This document shows, in pieces, positions 12,262 through 24,440 of a stretch of 64,000 nucleotides of DNA. The stretch is from Colletotrichum lupini (taxonomy: Eukaryota > Ascomycota > Sordariomycetes > Glomerellales > Glomerellaceae). The notes under the pieces are model-generated. The model made no database searches and was not told the origin of the DNA. It saw only the letters and a program-made list of their open reading frames with translations. The stretch is taken from the NCBI RefSeq assembly GCF_023278565.1, contig NC_064677.1, positions 6,386,001-6,450,000 of the forward strand, given 5' to 3'. Position 1 is the first letter of the stretch, and every line of letters starts with the position of its first letter. The position numbers were made by a program, and so were the translations under genes.

Positions 12262-14021
12262 ACGGCGAATATTCCATGTGGAGGGGGTCGGATGGGCTGC
12301 GACCTCGATGGGGTCGTGCAATGAAAAGCCAGATGGGAGATGAAGGGCTTTTCTGGGTCGGATGGGCGAGTGTGAATGGCACGAGGCCCAGCGGCTGACC
12401 GTACTTTAATATTGGCTGGCCGCGATTCTGGTCGTTCCCCGCGGGCGGATGTCACACAATGCAGGCCGGTGCGTGGGCGCTAGAGGTGTGGATGCGATGC
12501 AGGAGCAAGCTGCAAGCTCTTGGGCAAAGGTACGGCCGTTTGCTCGGCAGACAACGACTATTGAAGATGAAGACCAGGGGTGGCAAGCGGGATGGATGCG
12601 TTGGTTCCGGGCGCCATCAACGAAAAGTGTGATCGGCGGGAGGTAAGATGTCCAGATTGCCAACGTCGCCGCAGCGCTAGTTCTTGTCGATGTCGTCTGG
12701 GTCGATGTTCAGACACCTGAACGAGGGAAGCCGTAGGCAGCTGTAGAAACAGGAAACGACTTTGCAATACCGTCGGGGTAACGTCCTCGGTGACGAAGAC
12801 TGTCTGTGTACCCGGAGGTTGTCAGTCTAGAAACGTAAGCGGCAGTCGCGGCCTCCATGGCGTGGAAGATGCGGTTGCTGACGGCCACAGATATGCTTCA
12901 GTAACTTCTGGAACAGCAGAACTGAGCTTTCGTTGGTTCGGTCGTGCCATGTGCCATGAGATGATGGAAAGGGCCGGAGAGCGTAGGTAACACTACGCTT
13001 TGAACAGTTGTCATTGGAGCAACACCGGAATGACGGCAGAGCATTTTGAGGTGCGATCCGTCAAGTTGACCGCCGAAGGAAACATTGAGATGGAATTGAC
13101 CAACAGCTGGCAAAAGTGACCAAGAAACTGCAAGGCGAGGGCCTGCAGAAGCTGCATGGGTCGGCACACATGGTGGACAGGTGCATATTGGGGGCGGTTG
13201 ATGCTCTTGGTGGCGGTCGAATAGCAGAGTGAGAAGAGGATGTGACGGGCAAAGATGTGGTCGACAACTTTGACAGAAAGGCCGATGGAGGAGGACGAGG
13301 GACGGCGGAGACGGTCGAAAAAGGCGGGAGACCCCCGGCATTGCAGCGTGATTCGCAGGATTGGGAAAGGGAAAGCTCCAGTGGGGTTACCTTCCCGTTC
13401 GGACCCCGGCCACTACGGGCGGTAATTCGGTGGTTTTGGTTGGCTGGGATATTGGATTGTTCTCCACTATGCGCGTTTGTGTGCCCCTCCTTGCGCTAGT
13501 CACACCGCGGTACGTGCCCAGACACCTTCCGTCGACGAGCAGGTACGGGGTACTCGTACCTGCCTACCTACCTACTTGCACCAACGCAGTTACCTCCCTA
13601 TGTACCAACAGGTCAGGGCAACCACGCCCGTCCCGTCGCCCGCACCTTCCAGGTTCATGTCCAGTCTTTCCCATTGACTTTTGGTTGGTTGGCAGTTGGG
13701 TCTTGCCTGTTGAAGCTTTTCGGCCCAAGCTTCCGCCGCATTCCGTCCAGCACCGACCCTTGGACCCAATTGGACCACTGGACCTGCCCGGGGATGTTTG
13801 GCAACTGCACCTCACTCTATCCGTTCTTTTAACCACATGGTAAAACCAAGCTTCCTCTTGATGAACAGCTGTAACAAGATTCTTTGTTCGCTCATCAGCC
13901 GGTACCTGACTTCTGTAATGCACCACATTCCTCCGAGGACGAAAACCCGCGACCTGCAATCGCTTACTTGGACCACTCCAACGTCGCTGACAGATGACCC
14001 GTCGTACTTGTCCAAGAACCC

Positions 14022-14046
14022 CTCTTCTTTCTCTCTCTCTCTCTCC
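14022..14046 (+). repeat. CT-rich microsatellite
   Basis: A short pyrimidine run with about ten CT units. Such tracts are common just upstream of fungal transcription starts, but no gene start follows it here. Confidence 0.6.
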
Positions 14047-15221
14047 CGATGCTACAATTGCAGCATTTGAACATGGCATTCAAATCTTTACCCGAGTCAA
14101 GCACACGGTGAATACCTCCTCCTGGCCGCCGCTTTCCAACCAGATCTGGAAGTCCAGATTACCGTGCATCCCAAACAGGCGAAAGCAACAGAATTCGACC
14201 CCGCCGCCCAGAACCGCCAACCGCCAATAGCCTGGCTAAAGATGTGACAAATCTCCTTCGATCCCTGGTCCCAATAGATTGGGCTGCCAACAACATGTCC
14301 ACCTTCTATGGCTGGCTGGGGAATGCCAACATGTCTCCCACCATGTCTCCCACCATTCGAACCTACGATCATACGGACATGGTCAGACACCCTGCTGTCG
14401 TGCATGGCCTTCCAAGATATTGCTCAAGATGCAGATACCCTGCAAGCACATCATTTCTCATCACCAACCGCCAAGAAGCAAACACATGTCGAGATGCGAT
14501 ACCTATTCCTCGTCGTCTACGCCGTCCGAGTTCCAACACTCCTGTCCCAACCGCCTACTGTCCATCCGTGACCCGGCCACGGAAGACAAGCAAACGTCCC
14601 AGTCACCAGCCCGGTCTCCCGCCCGTGCCGACCCTCTACCCAGCGTGATCAGATACCGGGCTGACCCTTGCTCTTTCCTGTTGCCCAAACAGTTCGATTG
14701 ACTGAGGCCGCTTCCGATTCGCCCCGCCAGTTGCTCCTCACACGACTCCACAAGTTGAATGTGAGCTGGAAGAATGCTCGACAACTGCCACTTTCTGTAC
14801 AGCATTGCCACTAAGACCACATTCGTAGACCATTATGACGAAGGCAAGTATTATACATGACAGAATATCAGATTGCTCCAAGCTATCTAGTAAAGACTAC
14901 TACTACGTCTATCAAATTCCGCTATATCCGCATCAAACGTATGTCCATCTCACTGCCGCTGTCAATCAAATATGACGCCTCCGACATTATGCGTCATCCG
15001 TAGCCTCCTCAGTTCCCAAGAGTTGTACTCAACAACGCTGGCCTGACTCCTTCGAAAACCACCACCCAACCCTATCGTCATGTTCCAGGAGGCAATGTCC
15101 CCTGTGCTATCATTAGTCCTCTTGGTCATTCAAGGGATCGTCCCACTATCTCCCCAATGTATGATGGGGAGGCTGTAGGGCTCTGTTTACTTTCTGACAT
15201 TTCCGGTGAAAAGCTTTCGGT

Positions 15222-16292
15222 CTAATTAGCAGAGGGAACGAGCTTCACCTGCAGCTCAGAAGTACTCAGGCTAGGTGAGTGGGCCAGCTGCATCTCTACT
15301 TTGCAACGGAGGTCGTCGAATTCCGCGCTACAGGGCAGCCCTGACGTGAGGAGCATGAGCAGTCCTTCCCCAGCATTCCTCGATACCTTACAGACCACGA
15401 TGGCAACATCTGTTTCCAAAGATGAAGAGGTTGAGAACTCCTGCACGAAGCCTTTATTGAGCTCGTTTTTCAGCGCAGACAGACACTGCTGACTGTGTGG
15501 ACATTCGAAGGCCGGAATGACCAACCCTTCGAGGTTTGGGAGGTTTCCATCTTCAAACACTCTCTCACAGAGTGGGCCATCCAACCCGCCAAAGCTGTTG
15601 AGCCACTCTGAGTGATCGTGTTGTCCGTCTCTTTGAAGTGAGTGGTCCGCGGGAACATACAGCCAGCAAAACGTCGACAAATCCGTCACATGGACGTCAT
15701 CGCTCTCTAGTTGCCGCAAGTGCAGGTTCCTGACGCTGGACCAATCCATGGCGGACCAATCTCGATAGTTGCCTGCGAAGAAATCAAGATGGACTGTCTC
15801 GCGCCGCGGTGCTGATTCTAGCAGACGTCTCGCGTCGCTGCTGCCGAAGTACGGGTCATCTTCACCCGTAGCATCAAACGTTCCAAGTGTGTTCTTGCCG
15901 AGCCGAATGTCCGTAAGCGCATCGTAGCGTGCTGGAAATCCGACGCCAGTGGGGAGACATCTTAAGAATCCTTTGATATGGATGGGTAGCTCCAAGGTCT
16001 TGATGTTGCGCACCTGTAAAAGTACCATCATCGCCAAGACACGAGTTCGCTGGATGCCCGGCTGCAGCCAATCGTCCGTTACTTGCAGTCCGGTTTGCTC
16101 CGCGGCGGCTTGCAGGAACGCCATCTCCGACGCCGTGAAGGCCAGCCCATCCTCATCCCAGGGCCGACTTGACGTTCCTTCGTCTCTTTGGCACCGATAT
16201 AGAGAGACTGCACCGCCAACGGCTGTCACGGGCGGCTGGAACACCACTGGAGTTAAGTGAACAGCTGCCGCTAGAAGGACCCAACGTCTCAA
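15222..16292 (-). pseudogene. LRR/F-box-like protein fragment lacking an ATG
   Basis: An open frame of 356 codons begins at a TTG (16290-16292), with an in-frame TAG five codons upstream. The first in-frame ATG is residue 57 (16124), which would leave 300 aa. The text alternates short Leu-rich strands (NIKTLELPIH, ALTDIRLGKN, SVRNLHLRQL, NLEGLVIPAF) in the way fungal F-box-associated leucine-rich repeat proteins do; in that family an N-terminal F-box recruits SCF ubiquitin ligase. No F-box is visible, and the MFS gene's stop codon lies only 120 bp upstream on the same strand, leaving little room for one. I read it as a 5'-truncated copy or decayed gene. The family assignment is tentative. Confidence 0.5.
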
Positions 16293-16413
16293 GAGATATG
16301 GCTTCTATCAAGACAAACATTCATGTCAACTCCATTACCTCACTTGATGAGCGCCTTGAACCTGTGGTAAAGCCTTAGTCGGATGTCTCTAATCTTTATC
16401 AATTACCAAGAGC

Positions 16414-18079
16414 CTAATGGTAGAACCTCCAATATGGATGGTTCTCCATCTGGCCATCCTCGTCATAGTCAATCACTACATCTCGAGGCGGTTTCCCAAA
16501 CTCCCGATCTCGCCTCCTATTTTCCCGGATATTCATCGCCGTCACAAACGCGGCCCCAACACCAGTCCAACACGTAGCCGCAAACAACGTCCAGAACCCT
16601 TTCTTATAGCTCGGCCCATCCGTCGAAGGGAAGAGATATCCCGTTGCTATGCCCATCGTACTCCCAAAAGACTGAAACAACCTCGTCGCGATCCCCTTCT
16701 TGATATCACCGCAGCAATTACTCGTGATGTTGCCAACGCTCAACGTAACACCTGACAAAATTCCAGACAAGATCAAAAACGTCGCGCCATACCTCGCGCT
16801 CGCAGCCGTATGCGGCAACACGGCAAGCAACAAATCTCCAATAGCAGCAACAACAGAACACCCCACCAACAACCCCGAACACGACTTCACCCGATCACTC
16901 GCCCACCCGACAACAAACACCATGACAAACGCAACACAATACGGCGGCGCCGTCATCAACTGCGCCTTGACATTATCATACCCAAACGTTGCCACAATAA
17001 TCGGCGTAAACGTCGCAATCGTGTACGTCTGCAGCACCTGGCCCATATAAATCGCAATGTTCAGCCACAGCCGCCAGTCCCCCGTCAGTTGCGCCGCCGT
17101 CGTGCGCCAGTGGACTTTGCCGTGCGTGCGGTTACCGTCACGCATCATCCGCCAGGTAGCGACGTCGCGCTCGCGCGGGGTGAGCCAGCGCGTGTTGTGT
17201 GGGCGGTCGGGCAGGACCCAGATGCAGGCTATGCCGAAGAGGATGGTGACGAGCCCCTCGATGACGAAGAGGGCTTGCCAGTGCTTTATGAGCGGGTTGG
17301 AGATGTTGGAGACGCCGTAGGCTACCCAGCCGCCGAAGGCGCCTGCGAGGGGGGTTGCTGAGAGGTAAACGCTTATGCGACGGCCCCATTCCTGAGATTG
17401 TTAGGTTTTGGGGACAAGAAGAAGGTATCAAGAGGTTTGCGGGAGTAACTCACAGCTCTGGGGTAGAGAACAGTCGTCAGCTACGGTGCCCCGGAGATGA
17501 AGGCCGCTTCAAAGATGCCAAGGAAGAACCGGATCGCGAACATCCCGCTGGGACCGCCGGCAACAGCTTGCAGCGTCGCAAAGATGCCCCAGATGATCTA
17601 TGAGCTTAGTGAGCTTTCATCCATGTACTGATACCCCTCTTGCGCATCAAACTGACCATAGCCGTAGCGAGGTACACCGAAGGCCGGATATACCTCATCC
17701 CAATATTCGTAAACAGGTCAGAAATCGCCGTGCCGACAAAGAACATGCTCACGGCGAGAGAGAAGTCTCTGCTCGTGAACCCAAGATCTTCCTTGATCCC
17801 CATCAGCGCCGCGTTCCCCAGCGCCCCACGGTCCAGCCAGGTGAACATGTAGAGAATGAGCAGGAAGGGGGGCAGTCGCATATCAATCTTTCTCCGTACG
17901 CGTCTCTCCTCCTCTGGCGTCACAGGCGGATCAAGGTTGTTCATCCGCGCTACGATGTCTTCGTCTGCGTGGACCTCGAGGGGTGCCTCTGAGTGCGATC
18001 CGCCGGTTTCTTCATCGTTGAGTGAGCCATTTTTGTGTAGGCCTTTGATGTCCGTGGATTTCGTTACTTCTGCCATCAT
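16414..18079 (-). pseudogene. MFS anion/allantoate-permease-type transporter with one nonsense codon
   Basis: Three exons in frame: 17657-18079 (ATG at 18079), 17454-17597 and 16414-17391. The introns are 17598-17656 (GTCAGT...TAG) and 17392-17453 (GTGAGT...CAG). Together they give 514 codons plus stop. The hydrophilic N-terminus, MxLPPFLLILYMFTWLDRGALGNA in segment 1, the DxFTNIGMRY loop and about 12 hydrophobic segments fit the DAL5/anion:cation symporter branch of the major facilitator superfamily, which carries small organic anions or vitamins. Codon 180 is TAG (17481-17483) within FISGAP-x-LTTVLYPR, where relatives have an aromatic residue; the rest of the frame is clean. TAC-to-TAG is a transversion, so it is not a RIP change. 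I found no splice choice that removes it in frame. It is either a recent pseudogene or a sequencing error. Confidence 0.8.
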
Positions 18080-18807
18080 GTTACGCGGGCGACCTTCGAA
18101 ATCTTGAATACAGTTCCTACGAGGCAACCTGAAGGCCTCCTGGTGAGTAAAAGTGGTCGTAGACAGTTCTCGATTCTCTCTTCACAATAAGTCAGACAGA
18201 GATACCTGCACAGGAACTGAGTTTCATACGTCTCTATTAGCGATGCGCGATGATTGTCGACGGTGTTGGCAATTACAAGCTTAGTTTCATCCCAAATAAA
18301 GTCCCTGTCGTCAACCTTTTTCCGTCGAGCCGCATGCCGCGTTGAGAGTTTCTCGACCCCTCCTCGGCCTGTCCCGCGCGTACAAACACCCGAGCTCCCC
18401 AGCGTTCCCCCGCACGCGAGACCGAGTAGCGGTATACCAAAGCCGGCCAGTTGCATGAGGTGAAGCTTGATTCGCACTGATAACGCATGTGAGTGAGTTG
18501 TTCCACGAGTATCGGTCGACTACGGTGCCGATCCCTTCTCGGTTTCAATCCCCTGCGCAAAGAGTATGAGGAGAATGGGACTGATCGGATCTAAGGAGAT
18601 CCTTTCAATTTGGCCGCCAGGTTGAGCATCCACGGGAAAGAATAGCTCGTCGAGCGACACAGAAAAGAACAAGCGGCCTCGAAGCATTTTGTACGACTTA
18701 CAGGTTCTAAGATCTCGGCTACGAGGTTTGACATTTGTATCTTTGCCGATTACGGAAGGAAATCCGTACCGAACTCGGATGATACCAAGTTCAGTTTTCC
18801 ATAAAAT
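18080..18807. other. Upstream region of the MFS gene
   Basis: Normal composition and no supported gene. It contains the MFS promoter and ends at the target-site copy GTTTC (18808-18812) of copia element A, so the element lies about 730 bp upstream of the MFS ATG. Confidence 0.5.
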
Positions 18808-18812
18808 GTTTC

Positions 18813-19019
18813 TATCGGATTAGAAGTCCAATTCGACCGCGGCATATAGCCGACTACGCAGGGGCTAATTAGGGGGCCCTATTTACGATTATTATAACTA
18901 GCCTAACCTACGGTTAGAACCTCCTTTTTATACTTACGATATAGATATTTATATAGTTTAATTAATCTCTTTATTAACCTATAGTTCGAACTAACTACCC
19001 TATAATAAGAATATTAATA
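18813..19019 (+). repeat. 5' LTR of element A
   Basis: 207 bp beginning TATCGGATT (RIP form of TGTCGGATT). It carries the five-G variant TTAGGGGGCCC, shared only with the LTR at 29164-29370; the element B and C LTRs have four G. This variant ties the two ends of A together. Confidence 0.9.
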
Positions 19020-22000
19020 CTAATTAATAATTAAATTCTATTATTATAAATTAGTAAAATATCTCGCTATATAAAAAAGACGACCTCTTAATACTATACG
19101 AAATAAGAGATTTATACTAATTAACTTTATAAAAATAAAAAATAAAAAAACGATTTTAAAATACCGTACGGAGTTAAGTAATTATAGCCCTTTATTGCTT
19201 ATAAAAAGTTAACGTTTATTACGTTAAACTATATTAATTAATAAAACTGCTTAAGTAACTAGCCTTTTACTATCGCTTTAAATAGCTTTTTTATTAAATA
19301 ACTTTTTTATAACTAGCCCGTAATTAGAAATTAACTAGTTAAATTAATAAAAAGAAATACTTACGTAATAACTACTTACTTAAATAATTAGTATAACGGA
19401 CGATCTTAATAATATAATATAAAAAAGCACTGCGTAATTAAAAAAGAAATCTCTAAATATAAATATTTTTAATAAGCGTAATAAGAACTTATATAAGAGT
19501 TATAAAGTTAAGAGATTTATAGTATATAAAAAGTCCTAATATTACGAGGATCTTGTAAATATAACTTTAAAACTTATAATTTAAATAATCTTTTTATAAC
19601 CCCCTTAATTACTCCCTAAGTATTATTTAAAAATATAATATAAAGGATAGTTTAATAAAAAAAGAGGGGATTTAAAAGTCTTAATAATATTAAGTTAAAA
19701 ATATTATAGATTTTAAAAATTAATTTAAAAAAAAAGGCGGCTATTTTAAAATAATCTTATAACCTCTTATTATAATTACTATTAGTTTAAAAAAAAAGCT
19801 AAAAAAGTATAGCTCTAAAAAAAATAAAACATTTCTAAAGGGCTATTAAAAAGCTCTTTTTTATACTAGCTCTTAATACGTAATTATTAAGTTTAAGAAA
19901 TTAACTAAGTAATAAAAAAGATTACTAATAAGCGATAATTACTTAATTATAATTAAGCTATAAAAAAGACTACTTAAAAAATATAAAATAGGGTACTAAG
20001 AAGCTATAAAAAAAATCTCTAAAATATTTAGCCCTACTAAGTACGAGTAATAAGTAGTATTTTTAATAAGTCCTTAAAGCCCGTAATTTTATAAAAAAAA
20101 GGGCTTAACTTTACTAACTATACTTAATAGCCTATTTAGCTCCTTTATAAGCCGCTTAGTATCTATTTTTAACTATTTTTGTAAAATACTATTCTAAAAG
20201 AAGTAAGTTAAGAAAAAAAGCTATTTAGAAATTATAAAGAGTACGAAGCTTAAGAAGTTAGAAGTATATAAAATAATAAAAATTAGTAACTAATAAAGAT
20301 CCTAAGACTAATTATTATATTTTTTTATAATAATTTAAACGTTTATTATTATTATTAAAAAAAAGAACTACTAAAACCTACCCTTTTATACTAAATAAAA
20401 AAAAAGATTTTAATAAGTATAATAGTTAGTAATTTAAAAAGATAATAATAATCGCTAAAAATAATAAAAATAAAAATAGTAGCAAGATAATAAGAGGAAG
20501 CGAGAATCTCTTAGATCTTAATAAATTCGTTAAGTAATAGAAGCACGAATTTATTATAATTAGTGCGTAGATTAAATATATCCTTATTAAAATTAAATAT
20601 ATTAATAATTATTAATATAAGTATAAGCTAGAGCACGACCCTTAGTAAATTAAAATAAAAAAAAAGAGGATAAAACCCGATCCTAAATAGAATCCTAATT
20701 TTTTATAAATAAATAAATATTAGCCCAGATTATTAAAGAATGTAAATATATAGAATTATAAATTAACTTAATAATAAATAAATTAACGTAATATTAATCT
20801 ATTTAACTAAGGTTTATAAAAAAAAGGGGTTATAGGGGTAACCCCTATTTTACGAGATTATAAATAACTTTAGTTACTAGCTAAATAAATAGTTCGTAAG
20901 TATAAGCTTAGGAATTATAAAAGTAGTTAATAGATTTCTCTATAAGCAAGGGGTATTACTAACGTAATTATAATTATAAGAACTATATAAAATACGAATA
21001 ATAACAATTATAGAGGAGGAATTCGTATTATAAAACTAAATATAGGTTAATAAAGTATATAATCGCTTTAATAAGTTTAAAAAAAGGGTAAACGACCTAA
21101 ATTTCCTCCCTATAATTATTAATAAAAATCTATTATTATAAAAGGATATATAAAAATAAAATATAGTACTAAAAGTACGATAATTGATAATTTTATTTAT
21201 TTTAATTTATAGCTTATTACTATTATTAATATAAAGTTTAGTACTAATCGGCTGATAAAAAAAACGACCTAAAGTTATTAATAGTATATAGCGACGCAAG
21301 GATTATATATAAATATTAAAAATCTAATAATAAATATAAAATAATTTATAAACTTTAAAAAGATCTTTTTAAAAAAGAAATTATATTTTAAAGAGAAGTA
21401 TAAGGTCTTATAAAAAACCCTAATAATATTTTATAATTATTATAAAAAAGTTAGAATTAGAAAATACTAATACTATTCGGTAATTAATATCGTATTTATA
21501 AATAAAGCCTCTAATTATTATTATAAAGCGGTATATAATTTCGATCGAAACGACTTTTTTAGTATTATTAACGTAATTTAAAACTACTTTAAGACTTATA
21601 ATAAAAACCTAAAGCTCTTATTTAAGTTATAAGTAATTTCTTTTATATTTATAGCTAGGATAATAGAGGGTAAATCGTAAATAAAGGTTTTTAAAAAGCT
21701 TATTAATCGAATTAATAAGCTAATAAAAACCTAGCTAAATAAGGGAACTAACGAGTAGAAAATTAAATATCTTTATACTATAATTTAGTATATATTAAAA
21801 ATAAAAATAACCCTATATTAAGTACTTAAAGATTACGAAACGCTCTACTTAAAACTAAGATTTAGCTTTAATATTAAAATAAAAATATTATACTAAACCT
21901 ATTTCTAAGTATATAACGGCCCTTATTAATAATATTAAGTTAATTAAACGTATAATAAGAAAACAAAAGAGGCTAAATACGGTAATCGTTAGTAAAGAGG

Positions 22001-23928
22001 CCTAGATTTATTAAATAGACTAAGATTTAACTTATAAATAAAATAAAATAAAAAGTAATACTATATTTATAAAAAGAAATAGATATTGGTTAAGTAACTA
22101 TTTTAAAAAAGAGCGTATTAAATTATATGAATAATATAAAAAGTTAAGGGTAGTAAATAATAAAACTAGCCCTCGTTAATTTAACTAATTTTTTATTATA
22201 TATAAGGGTAAATCCGGGGGTATAAAACTTAGTAATAGTAGCTAAAATAATAGTTTAGAATATCCGCTCCCTATAAGAAATTTAAAAAATAAAAAAGATC
22301 TTATTCCTTATATTAATAAATGAGATTATAATAAAATTAATAATATTAATTACTCTTTTTTTACCCTGTTAATTTCTAGAGGATATATAAGGCTAAACGA
22401 ATAGAGGGTAGTAAAAGCTCTTAATAAATAGGCTTTTATTTATAAATAGTAAAGGAAGGTCCCTTAAATAATAAATATAGAGGTAGTTAAAAAAATAAAT
22501 TTAATAAAACTAAAGCCTATTCTTTTAATACTTAAGGAGAAGATATTACCTCTCTTAATATTTAAAAAAAAAAATATAATATTAAGTAAATCTAAAGGTA
22601 GTTAAAAGGGTCCTTTTTATACTACCTAAATCCCTTAAATATTAAGCTTATATAAGCATTCTATATAAGTAAAAAGTATAGCTTAGATAATTTTTATAGG
22701 ATTATCTTAAATACTAAAGTATTATAATAGTTAATAAAAAGAAAAGGGTAATTCTAAGTATTATAAAAAATCGTATTAATAATACTTCATATATTAACGG
22801 CGGGTATTATAAAAATTAGTTTCGGCCTAGGTAAAGAAATTATCGCCCTAAGTATAATAAAAATAAAAACGTACTTTAGAACGATAACTTTTTATATTTT
22901 ACTTATTAATACCCTATTTTTCTTATATTTAAAAAATATAAATTAACTAAGTATTATATTTAATAATATAAGCAATAAAATCTTTAGTAATAAGTATTTT
23001 AAGAAAGTTAAATAATAATAGGGGTATACGTTTATAAGGCTTATTAATAATACGAAGTTAATTAACTACTTAATAAAAAGTAAGCTTAGATAGCTATACT
23101 AGAAATTCGGGTACTTATTAATTACGAGGTTATATAACTTCTTAAAGTAATTAGGTAATAATAATATTAAAATAGGGGCGCTAGAGTAGTTAATAAAAGT
23201 ATATTACTAATACTAAATAAATACACAAAGCCTACGCAAATTTAAATTCAAATTACGTAATAAGCTTAATTTTAATTAAGAAATCGTTATTAATATTTTC
23301 TACTTAAATAGTCGGCTAGTCCTATATATAATTAATATAGCTATATTTTTTTAAATAAGGCAATTCCTTTGGGATCTATAAATAAAAATAATATAAATAG
23401 CCCTATAAAGGGGATAGATCGATATATACTAGGGATTATTAAATAGTATTAGAACCGACGCTAGTATTAGTTTTAAATTAATAGAATTTAAAGAAAATAT
23501 AACGGCCTATAGTATATAGTTAAAATTTATACTTATTAAAGCGTATTATAGTATTAGAAAAGTAAAAAGGGTATATTAGTAATTAAAAAGGGCGTTTAGA
23601 ATTATTAAAAAAGAAAATCTAGATTTTATTAATAACGAATGCCTCTAAATAGTACTTAAATACTGTAATAATATTATAGGGCCTAATGGACTTATACAAA
23701 CGCTATTAGTATTTAGAGTATATTTAAAAACGACCTTAGCCTTATTACTATTACTAAATATAAGCTAACGAGCCTAAGTAGTTAAAAAAATAATACGGGT
23801 ACTACGTAAAATAAGTATAAAAAAGTAAATTAACGAGGTAATTACTACGTATAATAAGCCTAATATAGAGGGTAATTTAAATATATTACTAAATTCGGAT
23901 ACATAAGTATAATACGAAATTATTTAAT

Positions 23929-24440
23929 CTAGCACGTATAGCTTTAACGAGGTAATGCGGGATATTCTTATAAAGAATATGAAAAGTGAATATTCATATA
24001 GAAGCAAGAATATATGAATATAGGGGATATAAGCGTATATAAAAGAGGTTTTTATAGTAAAAAGAGTAATATAGTTGAATTACTATATAAGAAGTTGCTT
24101 GCTTAACGAAAGGTCTAGGTAGGCAAATACACGCCTACATATAGGCATAAAAACCTCCTACTAGAATATTCCATTGCTTATTAATTATGATATAATTAAT
24201 AAGCGTATACGTAAGTGAATGCGTAATCGTAGTACGTAATTCCGCCTCGAGTAAATTCCAGATTATTTAGTTACCTTCCAGTACTTTCCATTGCTCACGT
24301 AAGCTTATATAAGCAGTATTGCTTACATAATCAATACCTATAATGATCTACAGAAATCGTAGATTAATATGGTATATAGTTTGCTTACGTAATATTGATA
24401 ATAAGGCGAATAATAAGGTAAACAAAGTTACCTTCGTAAC
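23929..24440. mobile_element. Nested ~512-bp insertion in element A, little affected by RIP
   Basis: Element B runs straight through this site, whereas A has about 512 extra bases between two copies of ATTTAAT (23922-23928 and 24441-24447), part of which is the target-site duplication. Unlike the surrounding element, the insert contains many CpA and TpG sites. Read on the minus strand it starts TGTTACGAAGGTAAC if the last base pair of the flank is included, so it may be a solo LTR or a non-autonomous element. No coding text was found. Confidence 0.65.

Larger units (their letters stand above)
11750..15221. other. Long intergenic region (3.5 kb) without a supported gene
   Basis: Normal composition with CpA/TpG present, so not a RIP-mutated repeat. 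Open frames up to 171 codons occur on both strands but overlap one another, lack recognisable domains and show no convincing intron structure. The left part must contain the ferric reductase promoter. No tRNA or transposon end was seen. Confidence 0.5.

Noticed and set aside
11804..14820. Several open frames of 60-171 codons on both strands in the 3.5-kb intergenic region
   Set aside because: They overlap in opposite and alternate frames, have no domain or codon signal, and no splice sites link them into a longer product.
16293..16380. A short upstream exon (reading LYHRFKALI) joined to the LRR-like frame
   Set aside because: The available GT and AG sites in this stretch do not join in the required frame, and a stop lies a little further upstream.
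16810..17361. 183-codon plus-strand frame, rich in Arg/His/Pro
   Set aside because: It is the antisense of MFS exon 3; the minus strand has clear transmembrane segments and correct splice sites.
17392..17483. An intron beginning at GTAGCT that would remove the MFS nonsense codon
   Set aside because: Splicing from there to the CAG at 17392 puts the next exon out of frame with a stop within six codons; the other acceptor would give a 27-nt intron.
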